This document shows, piece by piece, positions 53,701 to 64,000 of a DNA stretch of 64,000 nt. The translations under genes were made by a program, and so were the position numbers. This DNA comes from Tubulanus polymorphus (lineage: Eukaryota; Nemertea; Palaeonemertea; Tubulaniformes; Tubulanidae), in contig NC_134026.1 in NCBI RefSeq assembly GCF_964204645.1, forward strand, positions 19,734,650 to 19,798,649. Reading direction: 5' to 3'. Numbering within the stretch: the stretch's first letter is position 1; every line of letters starts with the position of its first letter. The notes under the pieces were generated by a model, which was not told the DNA's origin, ran no database searches, and worked only from the letters and a program-made list of their open reading frames with translations.

Positions 53701-54552
53701 AATTGGCTATTACATATGTTAGAAAATCTACCAAACCTCTCATATGTTAAGAGATCATATTCAGCACCGAATACTACGAACTGACGTTATAATGCGAAGA
53801 AAAGATCTTCATATATGTAATACAAAAATTTTGGAAATTCTTTATTTCATTAAAGAAAACTCCAGAATTCGATTACCTAAATATAATTAATCAATCGAGA
53901 AAAATATTTCGAACAGAATCTAACATTCTATGACACGCTGACAACTAAAGGGCATGTCACCGTTACGGTTTGCTTTATTCACTGATAAGAATGGAGGTGC
54001 AGGAGGCCGGAGTAGAACATGATTTAACAAAAATTTGGTAGAAATCCGTTAAGTATAGGAGCTTTAGGCTTTTAGTGACTTTTGGCGATGATCTGCTTGG
54101 ACAGGGGAAATACTAACAAAAATAATTTATTCTTATCAAAATTCTATTTTCGAAGTCATTGAGACCGTCCACCGCACAATTACCCGGTATAGTCATCAGG
54201 CCCCAGACGCGCATTTCATCTTGGTTTCGTCATTGCATTGTAATGTATTGCACTGCATTGCATATTCCATCATTAATCTGTAAATTGTATTATATACAAT
54301 AAGTTGTAATATATACGGGTATTTCGTTTTGTTTGGAAGAAAAATTAGGGAAAAAATGAAATGCTAGATCATTTCTCGAGAAGAATTATCAATATTCACT
54401 CTCATCGATTGGAAATTACGGCGTTGATTTTTAGGATGATAGTTTTTATGATAATCGTATTGATAGTAATAAAAGTCTGCGCGTTCTCAACCAATGATAA
54501 AGTTTCAGACTCATTCCAAATACGTCAATGGTAATCTCCGTATTCCAGTCTG
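50767..54552. other. Spacer between the second and third GPCR genes
   Basis: 50870-53850 is the second copy of the duplicated flank (see 43783-47254). It includes the dispersed repeat at 52975-53060 and lacks the LINE found in the first copy. Nothing coding is recognised. 53850-54552 contains only AT-rich sequence. Confidence 0.55.
52975..53060 (-). repeat. Short dispersed repeat (GCTATGCAGAAAACCC), copy 3
   Basis: On the minus strand: GATGCTGCTATGCAGAAAAC, CCCTTATCGCTGCTTTGCGG and CTATATTTATATATATC, matching copies at 46587 and 48772. Confidence 0.6.
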
Positions 54553-55515
54553 ATGACATCGTCAAACGGAACACAAGTTTCCGTCTTATTCACCTACTAT
54601 AAAGATTACTTCTTCGTCATCAAATACGGCGCGTTACCTATCGTCATACTGGGCAATATCGGCAACGTTTCGGCTCTTGTCGTTCTATCGACTTCGAAAT
54701 TCTATCGCAATTCTTCGACCGGTATTCTAATGATGTTCTTAGCGTTCTTTGATTTGCTCGACATAAATCTGGAGTTACTCGTGAAGAAATTCCTGCGCGT
54801 TGTCAATTGGCCGCAACAGTTTCCTCCCGACATACGAGCAGCGTCAAACGCGGCGTGTATTTCGCTGACATTTTTGAATAGGTTTACCGAACAAATTTCG
54901 TCGTGGATTATTGTCCTGTTGACGATTGAGAGATGCATATGCGTAGTACAACCGACGAAAGCCAAAACTATCTGGACTGTACGACGAGCGATGTACATCT
55001 TTTTTGTAGTCTCTATATTAGTCGGCGGCGTAAATTCTACCATATTTGCGGGAAACGTCAGTTTGATACTAGTCCGGGGTGAATATGAATGTCGTGCTCC
55101 AACAGCTGCTTGGCGAACATACTCCACCAAATACCGAGTATGGGTATCTGCAGCCACCTATTCGATACTGCCTTTTCTAGTCATAACCGCGTGTAATACG
55201 ATTATAATCGTACAACTGAATCGATCTCGCGCAGCGGCGATACAAATGAACAAAACGGCCAAAAATGACGATTCGCGTTACGACAACCTGACTCGTTTAC
55301 TGTTATCCGTTAATATCGTGTTCATCAGTACAACATTACCCTATCAAGCATCGCTTATAAACGTATCCATTCGTTCTCCTTCAACTTTCGGCATGTTCGT
55401 TTTATTGAAACACTCGAACCATGCCTTGAATTTTTTCATCTACTGCCTGGCCGGTTCGTATTTCAGAGCCCAATTTGTTGGTCTGATAAGCAGAGCATTT
55501 TTCTGTTTTCGGTGA
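54553..55515 (+). CDS. Rhodopsin-like (class A) GPCR, intact, single exon, 320 aa
   Basis: Opposite in orientation to the other two members and very similar to the receptor at 49807-50766; whole stretches such as KYGALPI.ILGNIGNVSALV and NHALNFFIYCLAGSYFRAQF are identical or nearly so. N-terminus MTSSNGTQVSVLFTYYKDYF with one NGT sequon. Same ERC in place of DRY, same TM3/ECL2 cysteines (AACISLTF, EYECRAP), same NFFIY at TM7, and a basic third loop (RSRAAAIQMNKTAKNDDSRY). Single exon with no frame breaks, so presumably functional. The tail after TM7 is only about 20 residues. Ligand unknown. Confidence 0.9.
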   Translation: MTSSNGTQVSVLFTYYKDYFFVIKYGALPIVILGNIGNVSALVVLSTSKFYRNSSTGILMMFLAFFDLLDINLELLVKKFLRVVNWPQQFPPDIRAASNAACISLTFLNRFTEQISSWIIVLLTIERCICVVQPTKAKTIWTVRRAMYIFFVVSILVGGVNSTIFAGNVSLILVRGEYECRAPTAAWRTYSTKYRVWVSAATYSILPFLVITACNTIIIVQLNRSRAAAIQMNKTAKNDDSRYDNLTRLLLSVNIVFISTTLPYQASLINVSIRSPSTFGMFVLLKHSNHALNFFIYCLAGSYFRAQFVGLISRAFFCFR

Positions 55516-58500
55516 GATTTTTGTCAAGAACTATACCTCGGTTCAAAATGCTTAGGAGGCACGATCTAATTATTTCTAATTCGACCGCAAACATTTGTGT
55601 GTAGTAAATACATGTATATGAAAATGATAAGCTAGTTTCTCTCGGACGGCACGATTATTGGAAATCGCTAATGTATATTTGAGGACACTGTTTATGTTTT
55701 CAATCGAATCCATCGTGACTGCAAGATTTTTCCCTGGTCTTCGATATGTGTATATATATACGTAAGTTTACCGTATGTCTAGGAAAAAACCCAGAACGAA
55801 GCAGTTCGAGTAAATAATGAATATTGATTGGTGGCATTCTTAAAAGGAACACCGTGCACCCAACGACTCCCTAAGGCTTTCCTCACACAAGACACCGAAA
55901 TTCTCAAAATAAGATACATTTTAGTTGAACAACTGCGTGTACTTGAATCAAGCCGTTCCTTTCAGGTTTTCCTATGATGACGGGTGGAACCATGCTTTCT
56001 CTCTTCCAAATCATTCAATTTTAGAACCCATGATTTGATGATGCCCCATCGAAATACCTATACGTACAAGCATCGTGAATCAAAACAAGCGTCAACCCAC
56101 AATCATCTCCTAAATACAATAACCATGATTAGCGTGACGTCCTGACAGCTTTAGAAGGTGGTTATACAATATAAATTTGGTCCTAAATACAAACGATAAA
56201 ATGATTGGAAGAACGGCGATGAAGTATCGACCAAGGTGAAATTCAGGCTGCACACACTACCAACTCAAACAACAATCGCTAGGGATAGAATTCACTATCA
56301 ATGCAATGCACATGCTGCTAGATTTTTCCATCTATATTTTCCGTAGCTCTATGCCGCCGAATATAGAATAAAGAGACAAATAGACAACGACTAGCGAAAT
56401 CATTGGATATATATTATATTCATATATACGTATATTTGCATATATAGATCTATACGTGAGCATTTTTTTCTGAAAATGAGTTGTCGATAACCTATACATT
56501 ACATTAACAATCTGCCATTTATAAATAAATCAAATCTCATAATTTCACTTCATCAAAAAACGCAACTACGCATTCTATTTTACGGTACCCGGGAATGGGG
56601 TGTTTCAAAGACTGGGTATATGAAGGCGCGAGTTTATGAAGTTACGGTGCGACCGATAACGACTGGCTGAGGAGAAACCGATCGTAGCAGGGCTACAACT
56701 GCAAGCGGCTATACTGGGATAAGTGATGTAATCCATGGTGATAAATCATAGACATATGACATTTCGACATATTTCTTCTTATTGGAAACCAATATTCAAT
56801 TACTAGTAGGTTCAGGCTGGATGGAAGATTCAAATAAAAATTTCATCAAGTCAACCAACCACCCAACTTGCGCTTATCTGCAAAAAAATATAATGTTCAT
56901 TTCACCTGATCATGGCCAGGAGGAAGTCATCTCAATTCAAGTTGTAACCTTCAATTCAATTGCGGGTTTACTCGATTGATGATAGATTTGAAAAGTTCAG
57001 GAAGTTTAATTCATTGCCCAGTCTACAAATTCAGCCCCGGGACCTGAGGGAGCACGGCAAGACATTGTGGCTTCTCTAAATGAAGAAGATAGCATCTCAC
57101 CGTACTAACTAATGTATCACAATAAAGCTACAACAACGATAACAACGAATCAATATGAAAACTATAGTGAATAAACTAGATTTTTTAAAGAAAATAAATA
57201 GGCAGCTAAATTTAGACTTCAGGTCATTCATATAGGCCTAAAATAGAACCTTGAAATAGCAACATGACATGCGCGATATAAGGACATAACAAACATAATA
57301 TAAACTTCTAAATCAATGCACGATAGTGAATACAAGGAACTATAACATATTCTAGTCCCCTAAAGTGCATTCTAATGTGGTTCCATTGCACTACATGATC
57401 TTCTGTCGAAAAACTTCAGGGGTCAGTTTAAAAAACAGATAGGCGTCGAATTCGTAATCTCAGAAAAGGCTTGAAAATTTCTCAGTTTCATTTGTGGAAT
57501 CTCTCGAAAATAAATGAATAGAAAAACTCAAACCCTGGGCTTTATCTAGGAGTGCCACCATTAAACTGCCCCCCCCCCTTATATAAAATGATTGAAAAAA
57601 TAGTGTTCTTTGAGATTTTTTCAAAGAAAATGTATCAATTTTGATTCAATTAAGGCATTTACTTTGTTGGAGGTGGATTTTGTTTTACATTCAGATGTTT
57701 TCAATTTCAGAAGACACATTAAGGTAATCAGTAACAAGAAAATTTTGAATCAGTTACTATCGAAAATTTTACATTTTTGATGATGGTAGCAAAACCTTCA
57801 ACCAGGATGAGAGGCTGAATTCTCAGATGATTAGGGTTTTGAAATTAATTCCAAGTATTCAGCCTCTCTGGGTTCAGTTTCATGAAAAAGTTTAAAGTTT
57901 AAATCGGTTTAGTTTGAATTGTTGTCCTCATTAACAATTTGAAATAATCACTTGGCAATTAAACAAAAATTTTCAGTTAAAAGTTTTTATGAAACTAAAC
58001 CCTGGAAATAAACGATGAATTGAGGCATTCTCTCGAAAGTAAGACACCAAAGTTTCTAGATTAGAATAGATGGATTTTAAATTCATCTAAAAACTTTGCT
58101 CTGACAGTACACGTAACATTATTAGAGACCTTCCATACACAAGCGGATATGCTTTCATATACAGTTCGTAACCGTAAAAATTTAAACAGTTTCTCTATGT
58201 TTCCAGAACTTGTGACCGTTATACATATTCCAAGATCCAAAATATTCATTAACTTTTGAAAACGTAATGAAAGTGGGATATCTCAATGATTTGTATAGAG
58301 TTTACCAAGTAAAACAATTTGTTCGTCCAAAAATGTCTGAGTACGGTACTTGAGAAAAGTTGGATTAATGATATTATCATCAAAATAATAATATCAATGT
58401 TAAGTTGCTTTCATAGGCATATTACGAATAGTGCATTAGGATTATTGATTGAAATCTAACACCACAAAATTCGTATCCATAAACGTAAGCTTATGAAAGG

Positions 58501-58522
58501 TCTCTCTTATGGTTTAAACGGA
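55516..58522. other. Intergenic region between the GPCR cluster and the TEP1-like gene
   Basis: 3 kb with no recognisable gene. It contains AT-rich stretches (a TATATA run near 56410-56450), a possible LINE/SINE tail (CACAATAAAGCTACAACAAC near 57119), and a family B foldback at 57869-58005. Confidence 0.55.
57869..58005. repeat. Family B foldback, longer variant
   Basis: TGGGTTCAGTTTCATGAAAA and GTTTAAAGTTTAAATCGG at the left; CAGTTAAAAGTTTTTATGAAAC and TAAACCCTGG at the right. The inner segment TTTGAATTGTTGTCCTC is shared with the copy at 4028-4160. Confidence 0.6.
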
Positions 58523-61500
58523 CTACAATTTTTCGTTGCACGATTGCTTTAGTTGGTTCATGCTTTTCAGCCACGCGATGCAGTTTAAAGCTCCGAGTTC
58601 GTCGCCGTAAATCAAAGCCGTAGGAGTCATCATAACGTCGTAGTGAATCACGCTTGTCGGAACAGCCGCCGTAAAATAAACACCAACCTGAAAATTTGCA
58701 GAAGGTTTGCATTCAATTTCGTTCATAATACAGCAGTCCACTTAATCTGGATAATCAAGGAGTAATGAAGTTGATTTGAGTAACGAGCAGTCTTTTTTCA
58801 CATGATGTTATGTATGCGAACCACAAGTATAAAAATCAGATCAAAATACAGATTGAACTATTCCAAATTTCAAGTGGGTCTGATTCTATCAAGATATACA
58901 GGCCGTATAGTGTACAAATAGAATTTTTAGTAATAAGAATACAGTATAAACCTATGGATGAACTACTTTCTTTTAAGCCCAGTTTTAACTGAAACCTTGG
59001 GGTCAACTCAGTAAGCTAAAAGCTAATTCAACATTGGTTTTTCTTTTCAATTATAACTACAAGTTTGCTCTTAGACCACAGTTGAATCTCATTATCAAGA
59101 CCTCAAACAAAATTTAAAAAATTCAAAAGTAACATTTTGTCATATCAAGATTCTCAGAACATAACATAAATTTGTGTATACATATATATATATATACCTG
59201 CTTCCAATTGAAGGTCCAAACTTTGATAGTTTTGTCACGAGATGACGTTAATATAGTATCCATGTTGATAACAATTCCAGTCACTTCAGCTGAGTGTGCC
59301 TGCACCAAAAAAATACAATCAATTATCACTCTACGGATGCCTTAACTTACAAGCTACAATCATACTAGGGTTTTTGACCTCGCCTTGAATGACTTTGCCT
59401 GTATCTTATTTTCAAAAAATGGTGCTTGCCCATTTTTCTGGTGCATAGGCTCTTCCTACAAACTCTGGATAGATTTTTTCAAGATCTGCCTTTGATTGTT
59501 AAGCTATGAATATTTCATGAACATTTCCCTTGCAGCCCTTGTAGCAAATGCATTATACATTTGTAAATGGTCAGGCACCAGTTTCATCATCTATAGACCA
59601 GTCTATAGAAATGTTCCCAGGGATAAATTACCTTCACCGATTTGAGGATTTTCAAATTCTCCGAGGAGGTCACAGTCGTGACGCATCCACGCGTATCTCC
59701 GATCAGTAATTGTGTAGGATGTTCATCAGCTGCGGTGACTGCGGTGATGAAGTTTGCTTGGTCTTTCAAAGCACCGATATTCACAGTGGCTTTTATGTAC
59801 TCCGACAGCGCATGACCCTATCAGGAGAAAGCAAGAAGTGAGATATGCTGCAAAACTAAGATGATTTCTGAATCAGGGAGGACTAAAGTAAGTTTGCGGT
59901 AAAAGAAAAGCCAATAAGCAAGAGTTTAACGAGAGGAATCACCCCACTTACAATGCGATTTGCATGTATTTAATTGAGAATACCGAATTAATTGACAATA
60001 AAAACATCTGCACATTATTGTCAATTATATCCATGCTCTATTTATTCCTAGAAATCAAATCCGAATCGACTGGCCAAGACTCTACTGCCGATTTTTGGTG
60101 AGTATTCTTTAAGTTGGAATGTATATTAGTCACCTGTAGAATTAGATTTGGCTCCTTCACAAGAATGACCATCATTCAGATATCAAATATAGAGAAATCT
60201 GGATCCAGCTCCAATGTTACGGGTCAAAACTTGACTGCCGCATTGAAAATAAACTAAATCTGGATTTAGCAATTTAACGCTGCGTTTGTAACCATATTAC
60301 CATGCATACATACCTTTCTGACAGTCCAGTTCGGCTTAAATTTACAGTACATAAGCAAACTGACTGATGTCACGACAAAACCATATTCTAACGCGTAGAT
60401 TTTAGTGACTTGTGTCCCACGCTTCCTGAAATTTCCGACGAGAATAAGAAAACGCACAGAAACTATCTTTAGCAAAATGCAGATCCTCTGGTAATTGGCC
60501 CCCACTGCCACAATATATATGTATCAAATGTACTTACTTGAAGAACTCTTCAGACAAAATCAGTTCATTTCGCTGCAGGTCCCACGCCTGTACAAGTCCA
60601 GTGAGATATCCAATGTAGAGAATTTGCACTTTCCTTTTACTCTCCGAGTACATATTGGAGACGATAAATGTTATGGGACCAGATGGCTCGATTTGGGATG
60701 AAGTTTTGCTGAAAGTAATGTAGAAAAGTTACTTCTAATCAGGAAAGAATTTCAGAAAAGAACGAACTGAAGTTAGATAGCTTTCAATCAAGCTATCAAG
60801 TATGTGAAGCTCTATACCGGGGTATTATTTTCATTTCATTTTTTTCATGAAAGACTGGACAAACTGAGGGCTGGGAACAGCTTTAAATTCAACCCTGTTA
60901 AATGAAAGGCAAATGGTATACCTGATTTTTCCATCGTTTTTCAAAGCCCAAAACTTCAGAGAATTTCCATCCTCTTCAAGTGATGACGTTATGAATTTGT
61001 TATCCGGTTTACGCATGCTCATCGGGTCAACGAAGCTAATTCCAGTGATGACTTTACTGTGAGCCTAAATTTGAAGTACGGTATAACCTTGTTTGTTATT
61101 ATGACAATTTACCAGAAATCTGGTGAGAGTTTCATTTATAGATAACTAAGCACAAGTAAATCAACAACCAAAATCTTTTGCTTGAATGTTAATTTTTTTT
61201 CATTGTTTCATGCAACAACCGCATGGTTAAGTAGCAGTACAAGCATCAAATCAGGCTACGAGAAAAAGCAATATCATTATAACCAGGATAGGTATACGTT
61301 ACTACAGTAGCTACAATGCGAATGATTTATACCCAGAATGAAGAACTGAATCTAAAAAGGGTTTAAAGGGCTTTTTGCTGCATATGACGAGCTGGGCTCT
61401 ACATGAAAGTCGACATTTGATGTGTGTATGACGAGCTCAGCTCATCAATAAGTATTGTATAGCACTAGTCATCGCACATCCTTATGTACGCAAACCGGAC

Positions 61501-63546
61501 AACTCAGTTCTGATTTCTTCTGAAAGATGGCAAAACTTTCGCTAGTTGTTTCGGGTGGTTGGCCAGCTGGTTGGCGCCAGGTCATGGGCTCATTGCATGT
61601 GCTATGCTATCGCATTCCAATGGTGGTCGGAATTTTGAAATAATATTTCTAGCTACTCTCATCGAGGAAACATCATGATAAATAAGGCTCAATAAAAAAT
61701 AAATGGCTTTGTTTTAATTCAAAGTGCTTTAATTTATTTACCTGGGGACCACGATTCGACCATTTATGCAGCGAAAGGGTTAATTAAGGCTTGAGTAATA
61801 CATGACATGTACATATACACACCTGTAGGGTACATTTAACATCGAATGTCATCAATCCTGTTGGACTCGTCACAGCTTCGGTATGAACCTTCAGTTGACC
61901 ATCCCTTTATAATGAATGAAATCAGATAACAAACTCTAAGAAAGTGCGACATAAGTTATTTTTTGAATTAAGAATTGATCAGCTCACCGACTCCCGCTGA
62001 TAACATATTGTCCATAATCGAATGATTTGGCAATACTCGAAACTGCCGAATTGTGTACCGATATGTCACTGGCTCCAGATTTCAGATCAGGGGTCCAAAT
62101 TCGCACGGTCCTGTCGAGGGAACTGGTCACAACTTTACCGGACCGATTAGTAGCAACTGCCATGACTCGATCAGAGTGTCCATTCATACAAGACAATTCA
62201 TTTGGCTGAAATAAAAGTCCCATTCACATAAACCGGGTTCAAGTAATTCCAGCTTTAGCGAATGCGAGGGTTTTTTAATGCTAGACTTGGAGTATCCAAT
62301 ATAACCTCTTGGTTACATGGCCTATATCGCTACTTAAAAGCAAGAATATTGTAAGTGCAAAACAACTGCTTCTAATTCAAAAATTCTTCAATAAATCAGC
62401 CTTTGCTTTTTGGTTACTTTTAGTGCAATATTGACTGTATCCACAATATCCACAACCCTCTATATTGCCACATTTTAAACAATATTCAGATATCATTCCT
62501 TCGATGACCCACTTGCCAAAAATGCACTTAGATAATATGTCATGTTATGACAACTGCCACCACCGCAAGACCCATATGATGTACAGATTCCTAATTTCAT
62601 TGAGGAGAATTTGAATTGTTGCTAATCTGTGAATTTTTTTTTCAAAAAACATAGGCTGAAAAAGAAATTTACATCACTATGAAAATCAAAATTCATCATA
62701 CCTGCAGAGGCTTCCACAATTTAACTGTGCCGTCATCGGAACACGTAGCAACGATGACCGTTTCCACTTTCGATTGCGATTTTTCCGTTTTCACTTTTTT
62801 ATGCTTTTCTTCCCATTCGAAACTTTCGACGATATTACCCCACAACTCGTTTCGATCATCGCGAACGTCTGAAGGAATGGAAATTCATATGAAATACACG
62901 AGAATGCGAATCATTCGAATATACGTACAATTGATAACTGATATCAATCTGTGGCAATTCGTTTTTTAAAACTAACTACTCAATCAACGTGATTCTGTTA
63001 TATAAGAATCCTTTATTTTAACAAACAGGCTATAACCATACTGCTATAAACGAACTACACCGGCTAGATTTACGACTCTACTACGACAGTATACATATCA
63101 TTAAAATTAGGGATATAAATAAAGTGGGAAGATGTTGCACTAGCAATATGCTGGCCCGGGGTTCAAATACTGCTCTAATCCCCCCTTCAATACCAAAAAA
63201 ATCCTTTGAATTCAATTTATTCCTCAGACTTTAAAAAAAGACATCTTTCTAGTGTCGTGTTCCAGCTCTGACTTCCCGTAAAATATCATGCAAAATCCAC
63301 TCCCTCGTGACATTTTAGGACGTCAGAGCTACAAACTCTGATATCACGTGCAAGACCTCTATGGCGGCAGAGCTTCGACGTACAAGTTAGATAGTATAAA
63401 TGTCTACCTGGTTTTTGGTCAAGTTTGACGTGCATATCGCATCCGTTGACTCTCTGCGTGTGTCCATACAGCGTCGTAATAGCTGTTCCTTTATGTGACC
63501 ATATCTTAACCGAACCGTCGAAGCATCCCGATACAACGCAACCGTG
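58523..63546 (-). CDS. TEP1: TEP1-like WD40 protein, last ten exons (5' part beyond right edge)
   Basis: Exons 5' to 3': 63408-63546, 62702-62868, 61988-62205, 61823-61904, 60922-61064, 60538-60708, 60314-60425, 59632-59817, 59198-59299, 58523-58687 (stop TAG). All GT-AG and in phase, about 494 aa. WD-repeat blades are clear: VVSGCFDGSVKIWSHKG, VATCSDDGTVKLWKPLQ, GHSDRVMAVATN..VVTSSLDRTVRIWTPD, AHSAEVTGIVINMDTILTSS then RDKTIKVW. The order, the long loop between blades one and two, and the last blade (LIYGDELGALNCIAWL) match the C-terminal propeller of telomerase-associated protein 1, better than NWD1/APAF1-type WD arrays. TEP1 is a vault and telomerase RNP component with upstream TROVE and NACHT domains, which would lie outside the window; without them the name is provisional. 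The last 18 residues after the final blade are hydrophilic. Confidence 0.8.
63128..63175 (+). mobile_element. tRNA-like SINE head, second copy
   Basis: GGAAGATGTTGCACTAGCAA continues TATGCTGGCCCGGGGTTCAAATAC. It matches 13094-13140 and includes a B-box-like GGTTCAAAT. It lies in a TEP1-like intron. Confidence 0.5.
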
Positions 63547-64000
63547 CTGAAATGTGTAAAACATTCACTTCACATAATATAGTATGACATGGAACAAAGT
63601 TTTACAGAGCGACCGGCAATCAAGAATTTATAATTGTTGAGATAATTACCATTGGTGAATAATCTGAATTTTGATGTTTTTTGTTTTGCTTAGGTGCCAT
63701 AAGGTATGGTTAAAACCTTGGAGTTGCGTTAGCTATTACTCGACTGAGTAAACCCCACAGTTGCCGGTTCAAGGTTTGAATTTAGAGTTCAAACTAGTTC
63801 ATTTACAACCGAGTCCAAAACTGGTCTTAAATCTAAAAACTGTCTTTAAGTTGTTAGATTAGTTATGGAACTAAGATGGTCTTAGACTGGTCTCAGATCT
63901 AAGCCATGACTATGCAACTGGGCCCTGGGTTTAAGCATTAAGTTAAAACTACAGGTTAGATCCAGTCTCTCAAAAAATAAATGCCAGACAAGTATACCGA
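63547..64000. other. Right edge, intron of the TEP1-like gene
   Basis: No exon is recognised. A family D repeat unit lies at 63808-63930 (ACTGGTCTTAAATCTAAAAA, TTGTTAGATTAGTTATGGAAC, TTAGACTGGTCTCAGATC, AAGCCATGACTATGC). Confidence 0.55.

Noticed and set aside
1-64000. CRISPR array, bacterial operon or phage content
   Set aside because: Spliced animal genes throughout; the repeats are foldback elements and SINEs, with no direct repeat/spacer pattern.

Overview
This is eukaryotic, animal nuclear DNA: AT-rich, with multi-exon genes using GT-AG introns, and densely seeded with short inverted-repeat elements. The recognisable proteins are animal ones (GIPC, ERI3, SARA/ZFYVE9, rhodopsin-like GPCRs, a TEP1-type WD40 protein). 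The mix of tRNA-derived SINEs, many foldback/MITE families, truncated LINEs and a locally expanded single-exon GPCR cluster fits an invertebrate, most likely a marine lophotrochozoan such as a mollusc, brachiopod or annelid. That placement is inference; nothing here fixes the species.

Layout. 1-1.2 kb: the last two coding exons of a GIPC-family PDZ adaptor (+). 1.2-5.7 kb: gene-free, with repeats. 5.7-11.9 kb: a complete seven-exon ERI3-type 3'-5' exoribonuclease gene (-). Its second intron holds a 2.15-kb DNA transposon with 33-bp perfect terminal inverted repeats and a 7-bp target duplication. 11.9-13.5 kb: the shared upstream region between ERI3 (-) and the next gene (+). 13.5-34.0 kb: a complete 17-exon SARA/ZFYVE9 orthologue (about 1441 aa) with FYVE finger, Smad-binding region, a PP1-docking-like motif and the C-terminal SARA domain; its introns carry many foldback elements. 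34-42 kb: gene-free, repeat-rich. 42-55.5 kb: a GPCR cluster with one pseudogene (-), one intact gene (-) and one intact gene (+). The first two lie in a direct duplication whose first copy was later hit by a truncated LINE. 55.5-58.5 kb: gene-free. 58.5-64 kb: the last ten exons of a TEP1-like WD40 gene (-) that continues beyond the right edge.

The genes do not form an operon-like unit. SARA presents Smads to TGF-beta receptors on PI3P-rich early endosomes, and GIPC is also an endosomal/receptor adaptor in other animals, but adjacency here does not prove joint function. ERI3 and ZFYVE9 are divergent neighbours about 1.6 kb apart. The most unusual non-genic material is the set of repeat families: a MITE family with and without a nested second foldback element at the same internal site, a foldback built from E2F-like palindromes, a GCGAC-rich foldback, a dispersed element with a 154-bp tandem core, and the transposon in the ERI3 intron.
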